Below, piece by piece: positions 1-10,580 of a stretch of DNA of 64,000 bases (its first letter is position 1; the number at the start of each line of letters is the position of its first letter). Under the pieces are notes generated by a model. The model saw only the letters and a list, made by a program, of their open reading frames with translations, ran no database searches and was not told the origin of the DNA. The stretch is taken from the NCBI GenBank assembly GCA_958496175.1, contig OY292277.1, forward strand, positions 35,413,050-35,477,049. Direction: 5' to 3'. This stretch comes from Sisyra terminalis. Its lineage: Eukaryota; Arthropoda; Insecta; Neuroptera; Sisyridae. The position numbers and the translations under genes are program-made.

Positions 1-2
1 CC

Positions 3-101
3 ATGGTAGTAAAATTCATTCTCAACCTCATACGTCCTCACCTACCAGAAATAACAACAATGTTCATGTCCTTTTTATCCTCCCATTCACCTAACAACTA
101 A
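3..101 (+). pseudogene. possible 3' end of LINE ORF1 (partial)
   Basis: An open frame of 32 codons ends in TAA at 99-101, 22 bases before the ORF2 start. In Jockey-type elements ORF1 (a gag-like RNA-binding protein) ends shortly before ORF2, so this may be its last residues. No zinc knuckle is visible because the rest lies outside the window. It could equally be chance reading of the inter-ORF spacer. Confidence 0.3.
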
Positions 102-123
102 ATCCAAACAAAAAAAAAAAATC

Positions 124-2824
124 ATGCCTCCTACTCCTATGCTTATCCTTCTCAACTGGAACGCCGACGGCATTAAGGAAAAAAGAAGCGCTTTCATCGA
201 GTTTCTACACCGTTACAGAGTAGACATAGCCTGTATTTCGGAAACGCATCTACTACATCATGAAACATTCAAAGTAGCGGGATACATCATTCATCGAGAA
301 GACAGAGAAACAGATTTTGCATCCGGAGGAGTAGCCATACTGATAAAAAAGAATATTGATCATCATCACGTCACCCTACCAACAATGTTAAATATCGAGG
401 CCGTCAAGATCAAAATTGAATCATCAACCATTAGACCAATCAATATAATAGCCGCTTACAAAAGGCCAAACGTCAGACTAGAAACACTAGAAATTTCAAC
501 ACTTTTCAACGAGTCAAGTCTTACCATCCTGCTTGGTGATCTCAACTGCAAACACAAGTCCTGGGGGTGTAGTAAACCAAATCCAAACGGTATTAAGCTA
601 AGAAAAGCTGCATCGGAATAAGCACTCATCGTATGTGCACCAAACAAACCAACTCACTACCCTTGCAGACAAGAACATACGCCGGACATTCTTGATATTA
701 TGGTACAGAAAGACGTTGTCAACCACATGAGCCAGGAAGTGATCGATGAACTGGACTCAGACCACAATCCAGTGATAATCTCAGTACTGGACGTTAAAGT
801 AGGATATAAATCCGCAACTAACCTTACCCGTTTTCACTGCTGGGACACTTTTAAAAAACTTCTCACAAGTACCAACCTTCCAGTTCATATGCTTCTACAA
901 AACCCAAACAATATAGACGAATCAATTTCTGTGATTACAAAATCAATAAACGAAGCAGCTAGATTATCTGAACTGAATATTAATAAAAAAGGAAATCAAC
1001 ACTCTACTTATAGGGATATTCCGATAAAAATAAAAAAAATGATCCAGGAAAAAATTAAAATGAGGCGCATGTGGCAAAGAACAAGAAATCGGATTTACAA
1101 AAGAGAATTTAATAATCTTGTTCATCTTGTGAGAAAGGAACTGGAAAATTTCACCAACAACCAGTATCAAAAATATCTTGAAGACATTCATCCAGAGGAC
1201 CACCAAATTTGGAAGACAACCAAAGCTATCTTACAGAAAAAAAGTCAAATCCCTTCTCTGCAAGAAGAAGGACATACATATGACTCCATCAAAGATCCAA
1301 AGATAAGTGTTCTGGATTTTCAAACTTTTTTGGAAAGGTCTTCAATTAAACCTGCGTACAATCCGATCCTAATTCTTATAATCATCTCCAAATCCCAGAA
1401 AACCAAGTAGAATTTGTAACTCCGTCCGAATTGAAACAACAAATTAAGGCTCTAAAATCTAAAAAATCTCCTGACCCCGATCAAATCACTAATTCAATGC
1501 TAAAAAACTGCCCAAACAAAATAATATCCTTTCTTACATCTATCTTTAATCTATGCCTAAGCACAGGACACTTTCCCTCCACCTGGAAAAAAGCTCACAT
1601 AGTTGTTGTCCAGAAAAACTCAAAACCCAAAAATAAAATCACAAGCTACCGGCCGATCAGCCTGCTTAGCACACTGTCGAAGTTATTCGAAAGAACCATC
1701 AAGCAACGGCTTCACACTTGGATAGAACTCAACCAAATTCTACCCAACACGCAATTTGGATTTAGGCCTCACCACTCCACTTCGCAACAAATCTTAAGGT
1801 TAGTAGAAATAATCGAAAGGGGTTTTGAAGAAAAAAAATACTCAGTGGGTTTGTTTTTGGATGCAACGCAAGCGTTCGATCGAGTTTGGCATCAAGGGCT
1901 ACTCACAAAGCTTCAGAACTATTATACCCCAGATTATCTATACAACATAATTTCTTCATTTCTGAGCAACCGATGCTTCCAAATCAAAATGGACGATCAG
2001 TTATCAGAGGAAAAACATATCCACTCGGGGGTACCTCAGGGATCAGTATTGGGTCCAATCCTTTTCAATCTGTACGTCGCGGACTTTCCGTCACTAGACC
2101 ACTGCATAATCTCAATGTACGCGGATGACATCGCCATCTTCAACCTGGACAAAGATCTTCAAAGGGCCGTTCAGAAAACCCAGCAGTCTATCAACCACCT
2201 ATCTTCCTGGTTCAGTAGATGGAAAATTCTCATAAATCCATCTAAAGGTGTCGCAAAAATTTTCTCTCTAAGACGTTTCTCCAACCAATTGGAGCCTATC
2301 GTATTGGATCACATGGAAATTCCGTGGTGTGAGAAAAAAAAGCCTGTTAAATATCTGGGTATACTTCTGGACTCGACATTAACCTGGCAAAACCACATCT
2401 CAAATAAAATCAGAGAAGCCATAACACTCGACTCATCCAACTATACCCACTTATCAACAGAAGATCTCGTCTAAGTATGGAATGCTCACTGACGATATAC
2501 AAATCAGTCATTAGACCACTTCTCACATACTCTTGCGCAGTCTGGCTTCCATCCTCAAAGAAAAATCATAATGAGCTACAGATGTTCCAAAATAGAGTCT
2601 TGAGGATTATCACCAAAGCTCCATGGTATGTGAGAAACAACCAAATTCATCATGAAATGAACGTTCCATACCTAAAAGACTTTCTAACCGCACTCACAAG
2701 GAACTTCCTTAACGGCCTAGAAAATTGTCCTAGTGCAGTAGAACTAGGCTTGGGAGAAACCATAAAACGTAGAAGGCTGAAGCGGAAAGTCCCACAAGAG
2801 CTCCAAGAAGTAGTAGATGTTTGA
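124..2824 (+). pseudogene. LINE ORF2: endonuclease-reverse transcriptase, broken
   Basis: ORF2 would nick target DNA and reverse transcribe the element RNA. Frame 1 (124-1410) holds the APE-type endonuclease: the LNWNADG start, the metal-binding Glu in ISETH (about 232-246), GDLNCKHKSWG (about 535-567) and the catalytic SDH in DSDHNPVI (about 754-777). A TAA at 619-621 interrupts it, with the same frame continuing after it. A frameshift before 1431 moves to the next frame (1431-2474), which holds the RT: SYRPISLLS, FGFRPHHST, catalytic Asp in LDATQAFDRVWH, GVPQGSVLGPILFNLY, the YADD box (about 2116-2127) and KYLGILLDS. A second frameshift just before 2430 moves to 2477-2824, the C-terminal region (RPLLTYSCAVW, NRVLRIITKAPWY). 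All catalytic residues survive despite the three lesions, suggesting recent inactivation. Confidence 0.93.
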
Positions 2825-3004
2825 CCACAAGATCAAGAACCAAACAACAAATAAAAAAATACAAAAGACAGAGGAATGAAGTTCGATTCCTCCAGCTACT
2901 TATGATAAACGCCGCTAAAGACCAACTGCCTGACATCACCACCATGATATAGCGACACACCGCTGAACTGGTGCAAAATACACAAAAGTCCACAAAAAAA
3001 AAAA
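2825..3004 (+). other. LINE 3' UTR with poly(A) tail
   Basis: About 170 bases after the ORF2 stop run into an uninterrupted A tract at 2993-3004. This marks the 3' end of the inserted element. No coding potential is seen. Confidence 0.7.
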
Positions 3005-3309
3005 CTAAAAACGAAATACCTTATTATGGACTTAAAAAAAAGTAGTTTCACAAAATTTTAAATCGATTCCGGAGAAAATACCTAGGGGAACTCCTGTAGT
3101 CTTGTTATTTCTTCGAATCTAAATTTCTCGAATTACCATTTTCCTATACTTATTCTACTACTGTTTAAAATATACGTAACTCGGTTTTTGGTATACAATT
3201 TTGATTCGCTAAAGTCAGAAGAACCTCATAGTGTACTGAATAATATGTAAATCCTTAATGTTTATTTATTGTTCTGAGTTAAGAAAATTCAAAGAAAAGT
3301 AAAAAACAC

Positions 3310-3431
3310 CGACTGGTGACCGAGTGGTAAAGGTGGCCCCTCTTAAACAGGTAGGTGTTGGGTTTGAATCTTATATCGAGCAAATATTCAATATTTCTCG
3401 ATTTACGGATTTTTATTAACTCTAGAGTAGT
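3310..3431 (+). mobile_element. tRNA-derived SINE, copy 1
   Basis: The head resembles a Leu/Ser-type tRNA: an A-box-like GACCGAGTGGTAAAGG, then the B-box-like GGGTTTGAATCTTA. The body has the family's ATATTTCTCGATTTACGG segment. The tail after CTCTAGAG is truncated compared with fuller copies at 6843 and 42271. Confidence 0.8.
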
Positions 3432-3911
3432 TCATTTTTTGTATAAAATACGATTCAACTTTAATATATCCTTGAATTTTCTTATTTGTTGATAAATTGT
3501 CTTTATGATCCGATTTATTTGCAAATTAAATTAAAAACAAAATGAAAAATGTCATGTCGCTAGATATTGATATCGCTAAAAGAGATCGGAAGATTACTAA
3601 TTTTATGTATCGCATAGTAATGATTTCAATTTATCTGGATATTTTACAAAACCATTAAAAAACTATAGGAACTTCAATCATTCTTTCCATAAACTAGTCT
3701 AAAATATCCTAATTAAAAATGCCGCGAATTGGTTACTATTTGGTATTTCACTGAATATGACAAACTATTTGGCCGAATACCAAGTTATCAAAAAAAAAAT
3801 AAATAAATAAAACACACTCTTCTCAAATAATTAATAAGAAGACTAGATAATAATATCATATTAATAACATAAAATTAAGTCACAAAATTTCTAAAAAAAA
3901 ATATTTAAAAT

Positions 3912-4070
3912 TGTTATTTGCCGTGGCTTTACAACTACTAAAGGCTTTAGTGACTTAATTAGGGTTAGTAAAATTCCGTTATCAAGAAATATCTAAAATT
4001 TGCTCGATATAAGGATCGAACTTAGCTCCTAGTTTTGGAGCGGTCATCTTGACCACTCGGCCAACAGTTG
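3912..4070 (-). mobile_element. tRNA-derived SINE, copy 2
   Basis: The reverse complement gives the family head (GGCCGAGTGGTCAAG), B box (about GTTCGATCCTTATATCGAG), body and the tail related to GTAGTTATAAAGCGACGG. It is diverged but nearly full length. Confidence 0.8.
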
Positions 4071-6315
4071 TCTTAAAACAAGTTTTAATTTCGAACCAAT
4101 GATAAAATCACGCTTCATATCATCCCCCTTTTGACATCTACTACGCAAATTTGTAATTCTTACTAGAAAAAAGTTATTGATTACCAAATAAAGTATTTGT
4201 AAATCACATTTTCAACATCATGCTTAATGCTAGCATTAAACCTGTTACCTGCGAATGGTATCTACTAAGAGTTGCTGAATATTCGGCGCTTTGGCAAAGA
4301 GATTAGCCGAATATTCGTTATTCGGTATTCGGTCTAACCACTATTTATGGCATCTGTACTCCTAATAGTATAACTTTTACTACTGTTAGTAGCATACTTC
4401 TAGCTACAGAATCAAGTGATAGATTAGTGACCCTAGTTTTTGAAGAAAGTTCTAGGAATTTTAAATTCAAAATAAGGTAATGCTAATTTATTGAACATTA
4501 AACTAAATTTAGTTCTTATCGAAACTGTTACTACCTATTGGCTTTGGGAATGGATAAAATATGGATAAGTATTAAAAATGTTCTTATTTTTTTAACATTC
4601 CCAATAAAAATCAAAACTTTAATTACTATCCATCTATTACAACTTTCACTTCTGCAGCGTAATTTTTACCTACGTCCGCAACTATTCTTCATCCAGATCA
4701 CTTTATTTGTTAACTGTAATTAGTTAATTTTGAAACTAACAACTAATTTGCATTAATGTTGATTGTTATTATTGCTGATGTGAAAAAAAATCGATAGTTT
4801 TTCTTGAGGAAAAATAAAGTTCAATCACAAGCAATTACATCACTTGTTTTTATTTCCTGCTTAAGAATAAAAAATCGAAACAAAAATAATTGAAATGAAA
4901 ACGTGAATCTGATGTAACGTGACTGAAAGACAACATCCTGGCATCTCTACAATCATAATATTATCTAGGCCACATAAACCGGCTCGGTTTATTAATTGCA
5001 ATCGCTTGTATAATATTAACCAGAAACGATGTAATCTTATGCAAAGTTTCAATTTTCGTACCCAAAAAATGTAACAATTAAAACGATTTGAAGATTATGC
5101 TACGAGGAATAGGTATGGGTGCATTCCTGGATGTATGGTCTCTGGATGTACTTACTTTAAGGCAATGTTGAAATCGTGTTTCTGGTTCATCTGAAGTGTC
5201 ACAAAAGACGCGAATGTGAGCCGTGTATCCTTCCATTTTCCACTTGGACTTTTCATCCGAGCAACAATTACGAAATCTTTATGAACTCGTCGAGGTGAAG
5301 GTGATACGGAAGACTTTCTCTTACACACAATTGATTACTATTTACACTCTTTTGCTTGATTTTTTTGCTTTTAAACAAGATGTTCGTGGAATCTACATAA
5401 TCAAGTTGTCGTTGATATTAAACACGCAGAACGAATATAAAAATCTGTAACGATAAAAATGAATCAAACAATTATTCTAATTAAATGTAATACTACAGGT
5501 TTTTGCATCATTTTTTAAGATTTATCTAATTTAGCTAATTATCCATAATAGTTATGTAAACAATTAATTTTAATAACCATAATATAATTGAATTTTAGAA
5601 ATTCATTTTTGAGATTATTACGTTAGTAATTATAGGCACCTTAGTCAAAATATTGGTAATAATGTGGCATAATTTACCAGACAAATGTTACTCAATGTTT
5701 TCAACTTCTTACCTTTTTTTATTATTATTTTGGAGAATCGTTCCATTAAATTGATTTTTTTTCAATATTTTAAAACAGGATTCAAAAACAATTTTTTAAT
5801 ATGTCAACAGTTAAGGGCTGTAAGCAACAATTGTAATGTTTTACCCAACCAAAAGCCACTATATAATGTATTACCTATTGAACATTTCATTATCACAATA
5901 TATTTTTTAATGTTATGCACTTTTAATGTTTAATATTAAAATAAATTTTGTAAAACGGAAATGATTACTTCACTGTATGGAAAATTCACCTAAAAATTTA
6001 TATGAAATAATTAAATTTTTTGTATTGAAATTTTCGAAAATATTTTCTTGATTTAAATTTGTTCACTTTTTTGGGTAAAACTAATATATACAATTATAAT
6101 TCAATCTTCTTTTTTATTGAATAGGATTTGCTAACTACAAATAAAATTTTATTTCTAACACCTCTAATGTAAAACTCACTTTTTTCTGTAAGGACAAAAA
6201 AATTTGAACGACTTTTTAGTTTTTTATTATTTTTTAGGGAAGGATAAGTCTACTATGTATATTATACAAATATTTGATCAAGAGTATTAAGAGACTAAAA
6301 TTAAAAGATCTGAAG

Positions 6316-6375
6316 CAGGGCCAGTTCTGGCGTTGTGAGCGGCCCAGGCAAAACAAATTTTGGCGCCCTTTTATA
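6316..6375. mobile_element. possible hAT-type terminal fragment
   Basis: A GC-rich island in AT-rich DNA beginning CAGGGCCAGTTCTGG and continuing to TTTTGGCGCCC resembles hAT-type element ends that start with CAGGGCC. No partner terminus or target duplication was found nearby, so this is at most a solo end. Confidence 0.3.
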
Positions 6376-6842
6376 TAACAATATTCAAATTTGCTATAAA
6401 TTAAAACAAAAATATTTAAAAAAAATATTGTTGAATAAGTACCCCGAACAATCGTCCGGCTTATCCACCTCTTTATCAGTTCCTGATGTAAAGCACTCTT
6501 AGTGTCACGCATTTATAGGCCAAACCAATTTTATTTGAAAAAGAATAAATAATAGAACTAAACTAACTTTTCTTGTACTACTTTGTAAAAATTTTTTTAA
6601 TAAAAAATATTGAATATTATTTAGTCATTGGTAAAGCAAAGAATATAAGTGTAAAAGAGTGAATTTTAATTGCCAATATGCAGAACCCATCGAATAAAAA
6701 TCATTTATAGTCTTCATTTCGACTTAAAATGTTCCTACTGATCAATGGATATTATATGTATAATTTATATATGTATATTTATATGTATAATCGTGAATTA
6801 TAATACATTGACAATTTTTGTAGGAATATAAAGAATAAATTT

Positions 6843-7013
6843 TACCTACTGGTGGCCGAGTGGACAATGAGGTTTCCCCTAAACTGGCAGGTGTTGGGTC
6901 AGAATCTCGTATCGAGTAAATTTTCAATATTTCTAGATTTACGGATTCTTATAACCCTAGAGTCGCTGAAAGCCTTGGTAGTTATAAAGCGACGGTAAAT
7001 AACAATTAAATTA
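6843..7013 (+). mobile_element. tRNA-derived SINE, copy 3 (near full length)
   Basis: CTACTGGTGGCCGAGTGG at the head, a B-box-like GGGTCAGAATCTCG, the shared body, CCTAGAGTCGCTGAAAG, and the tail AGTTATAAAGCGACGGTA followed by a short AAT-rich end. This is one of the fullest copies in the window and useful as a family reference. Confidence 0.85.
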
Positions 7014-7195
7014 GTACATAATTTCGGTTAAGATTTTCAATGAAGATTTTCGGATTTTCAATTAAATATTGTGATGAATACGGAATACCAAATTATAAAA
7101 AAAGAACACTAAAAATGTTTATATTTTCATCAGTAATTATTACTTCAATATACTGATAGGCAAATGTATATATGTATGAACTTGCCAGCAAAGTC

Positions 7196-7332
7196 ATAGA
7201 ACAAATAATTTATTTAAGTACACAAGTGTGAGTGAAAACCAAATGCAATACTCATTATCTCAAATTTGAACAAGCTGATTGTTGTCCTTTGTCTCAACCG
7301 TCATTTAGAATTCATTGCTACCAATTTCAAGT
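7196..7332 (+). mobile_element. Helitron-like repeat fragment, interrupted by a SINE
   Basis: The segment GAGTGAAAACCAAATG to about TTCATTGCTACC is clearly related to 16459-16590 (plus) and 20335-20462 (minus). The similarity stops where the SINE at 7338 begins, so the SINE probably inserted into this older element. Confidence 0.55.
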
Positions 7333-7337
7333 AATAC

Positions 7338-7470
7338 AGCCTACTGGTGACCGAGTGGTCAAGGTGGTCTCTCCAAAACTGGTAGGTGTGGGTTCGATCT
7401 TCAATATTTTCACTATTTCTCGATTTAAGGATTTAAAAATCTTGGCAGTTATAAAGCGACAATAAATAAC
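7338..7470 (+). mobile_element. tRNA-derived SINE, copy 4
   Basis: CCTACTGGTGACCGAGTGG head, B-box-like GTGGGTTCGATCTTC, body and ATAAAGCGACAATAAATA tail. A deletion removes the CCTAGAGTCGCT segment present in copy 3. Confidence 0.85.
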
Positions 7471-8779
7471 GTCAACAATAATAAAAAATAGCACTACTAT
7501 ATATTCCTATTATGTTATCAAGATGTTTTGATCAAAATTGATATTCCTTTCAGTCTTAGAGGACATACGATAATAACATTTTTATGACTTAAACCTATTG
7601 TTATGCAAGATTGCACCACTTCATTTCTAGATGAATCTTGATGAAATTTAGTGCAAAATACTCCTGAGAATTTTGGCTTCAGCAAAATACAGCGATTTTT
7701 CCAAAGTCTTAATTTTTATATTTTAAATCCGAGGTCCGATTCTTAGACTATCAGAAGAGAAATTCGGTTAAAAATTCCATACGGCTAAGACTAAAAAATA
7801 TCTGTATTCTTAACCGGTGACATAGGCAAGTTGTAACAATAGAAGCTTTTGTTCTATCATTTGCTTAAAAACTTTATTAAAATTATAATTATAGCTTCTT
7901 TTGAGAAAATCGCTCTTTTCGGTTGAATCGATAGGTTTCAGGATCGTTTTTATCCAATTTTGCAAAAAGAAGTATAATTTTAAAAAAAAATTCACCCTTA
8001 AAGTAAAAACGTTAGAAGGACTAACTATTATCTAGAATTACATCCGTATTTTTCTTTAAGATCTTATCTCCCTTGGAAATTACAAAAAAGACAGTCATAA
8101 CCATATTCATTTAGCTTCTTTATTACTTTTTCGTATAGAATCGATGCGTTTATTTGATGAATATTCATTAGGCATGTCGTCATTTAATTATCAGCAACAA
8201 AGTTATAAAATGACTGAATAAATCCTTGAGTGTATAAATTAATCAACCTTGCCATCCACCAAATATCGATATCAATCAAAGCCTTCCTTGTGTGGCATCA
8301 GATATAAATTGATTCATTAATTTCTATTTTTAAGATTTATAAAATTTTATTACTGTAGATAGTAAGGTTACAAACCTTGTAACATGCACAATTTTGTTCG
8401 TTCTAAAAGTCAACATTTCGGAAATAAAAACTATCCAAACTTGAAGGCAAATTGCAAATCTATTCTTTAAAGTGGTTATTTTATGTTTTTTTTTTTTTTT
8501 TTTGATTTATTTAATAAATTTTTCGATAAGGTTATACTTGATAAATGATATGCTATTGAATCATTATTCATTCGATCCGGGTTGGAAATTTGTACAATTT
8601 ATTATTTTTTTATTCTAATTAATTGAAAACAAAATCTACCAAAAATTTGTATAGAATGTAGTAAAAGTAAAAGAAGAATTAAAAAAAAAAAATTTATAAT
8701 TTCAAAGTAATTAATTAGTGTAAGTACTTACCGTTAAAAGTGTTAGTAATTTAAGCAAATTAGATTTTTGAAAAGATTA

Positions 8780-9140
8780 TAGTTTAAACCATGGTTGGAG
8801 AGTTGGAGCGAAAACCGGAACTCGGAACCATGCAACTGAAAGATTTTGGAGAACCCGAAGCTAAAATATATATTTTAGCAAAACGATAGTATATATAGAA
8901 TACATTTTATGCTACCTTCAATTTTTCGATGAATGCAGTTGGGCAAATAATTTAAAAATATTTTTTTTTGGAATCTCATACATGTAGTCCAGTCTCCATA
9001 TCACAAATTGCATTTTTGGTCAAAAATTAACTCCGAAAAGTTACAACAATAGATTGGAAGCAAAGCTGGAGTTAGAGCTTCAGTTCAAAAACAATTAGCT
9101 CCAGGGCTGAAATTGGAGCCTCTCTAAACTAGAATTTAGA
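8780..9140 (+). repeat. dispersed repeat with GGAG/GCT-rich modules
   Basis: The segment with GGAGAGTTGGAGCG and GCTAAAATATATATTTTAG resembles 61318-61660, which has GGGGAGCTAAAATATTTATT and GAGCCGGAGCCG. The two are diverged copies of one unclassified interspersed family. No coding sequence or clear terminal repeat was seen. Confidence 0.45.
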
Positions 9141-10160
9141 ACAACTTCCTAGTCCAGATTTAAATGCAAGTCTAGGTATATTAGATTGTTTGCGCAAATG
9201 AAATACTGGTATTTCTTCTTGTATACTTCACAATGGCTAAGGATTTTTATACCTTCACGTTTCTTTTACATATTATAAACCTGAAAAACCGAAGAACGTA
9301 TTCACAAATTAAAACATTAGTGAGCGAGTACCCTCTGAAATTCGGCGAACTAAAAGAAAATATGTACATACCGGCAATTTTGTGAACTAAAGTTAGTGGT
9401 TTCTATTGACAGAGAAAAAATGACAATTTAAAAGGGGAGAAGTGTTTTGAATGTGTAATATAGGATAATACATAATGATAAAAGAAACTTAAAATGCTTT
9501 TACAGAGCAAAAAGCATACGCCAAATCGTGTATGGCGAACTCGAGACTATCAAATATGGTTTGATTATAAAGTTGAAATTCAGATATTTTAAAAATAAGT
9601 GTATAATTACACAATGGTTCCATTCGGTTGTATTGGATAGAATTGTCAATTCGTATACTACCGTTAATTTGTGTAAAAATCTGTGCAAAAATCTGTAGGA
9701 TGTTCTTCTAAACATTGGCAAATAGTAACGATAGTAACGTCAAGGTATTTTTATTTATACACAAATAAACGAAACGAAAACTTAGAAGTATGAAATAATC
9801 TTTACTGGAAAGTAGAAATAGACCCCATTCTTTTCTGTCTTTACTATACGCATCTAATTTTCCTGCGCTACTTAAGGTAGTAGTCTGGTAATTTGGTTTC
9901 GAAAAATCAAGTTTTTGGTTTAATTATTTGGGAAGTAAAAGTAAAATATATTGAGAATACATTGTTAACATTTTAGAGTGAAATTCGAAATATTTATGAA
10001 GTTATAATTAATATTTGAGAGTCTCTTGTAATTGCACGCAATTATGCAACAATTGAAACTATATAACTCACGTCTTATTGGAGTTTATTGGCTAAAAACT
10101 TTTTGAGAAAATGCATTGAAAAAAAAGCATTTTTTGGAAATTTTTTGGAGGACTAATGGA
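9141..10160. other. non-coding AT-rich stretch
   Basis: Nothing recognised: no domain, no RNA gene, no strong repeat apart from a short segment near 10060-10160 that resembles 59935-60000 and leads into the foldback element that follows. Confidence 0.5.
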
Positions 10161-10164
10161 AATG

Positions 10165-10580
10165 TAGAACTTTAACTTCGTCGGCGTGGTAAAATAATAT
10201 GTTGAAATTATTTTTTCTTTAGATTTACCTTATTTGTCATGAAATATAGGAATCTTTCTAAATATCCATGAGAGGTTGCAGGTGGTTCCCCCGTGTGACG
10301 GCTGATTATTAAGCATTTTTTGGTGGACCATTGAAAGTATAAAACTTTAAGTTTTTTAAAACTTAACGCTTAAAATAAATATAAACAAAACTTAAAGTTC
10401 TATATTTCCATTGGTCCTCAAAAAAATTCCCAAAAAATGCTTAATAATCAGCCGTCACACGGGGGAACCTCCTAAAATCTCTCATAGATATTTAGAAAGA
10501 TTTCTATATTTCATGACATTTAGAGTAAATCTAAGGAAAAATTGATTTCAGTGTATTATTTTACCACACCGACGAAGTTG
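10165..10580. mobile_element. foldback (long inverted-repeat) MITE
   Basis: About 180 bases on the left (from ACTTCGTCGGCGTGGT) are repeated in inverted orientation on the right (ending ACCACACCGACGAAGT), with an AT-rich spacer near 10350-10390. An inner module begins GGTTCCCCCGTGTGACGG (about 10282) and is mirrored near 10450-10470. The arms differ at scattered positions, so the copy is old. The region 59427-60032 has related termini (GGTTCTTCCGTGTGATGG), linking them as one family. No coding capacity. Confidence 0.8.

Larger units (their letters stand above)
1..3004 (+). mobile_element. Jockey-clade-like non-LTR retrotransposon, 5' cut by window edge
   Basis: The segment runs from the window edge through an endonuclease plus reverse-transcriptase reading frame to a ~180-base 3' UTR and a 12-A run at about 2993-3004, the layout of a non-LTR element inserted by target-primed reverse transcription. 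Domain order (APE-type endonuclease, then RT, no RNase H after it) and motif style fit the Jockey clade. The coding part has one nonsense codon and two frameshifts, so the copy is inactive. It is better preserved than the LINE fragments near 30.3 and 48.9 kb, which suggests it is younger. Clade assignment is by motif recognition only. Confidence 0.9.
3005..8770. other. AT-rich non-coding stretch with scattered repeats
   Basis: No protein domain or splice-linked exon could be recognised. The short open frames here (for example 5685-5933) have no recognisable motif and the low-complexity composition expected by chance. The stretch contains SINE copies at 3310, 3912, 6843 and 7338 and a Helitron-like fragment at 7196, listed separately. 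Confidence 0.6.

Noticed and set aside
3316..3380. A functional tRNA gene in the SINE heads
   Set aside because: The heads resemble tRNA A and B boxes but cannot form a full cloverleaf and are followed by a constant SINE body.
6742..6927. Open frames at 6742-6927, 7232-7465, 18801-18986, 30622-30858 and 42237-42519
   Set aside because: They fall within SINE copies; repeated peptides such as TTRPPVG come from the SINE head, not from genes.
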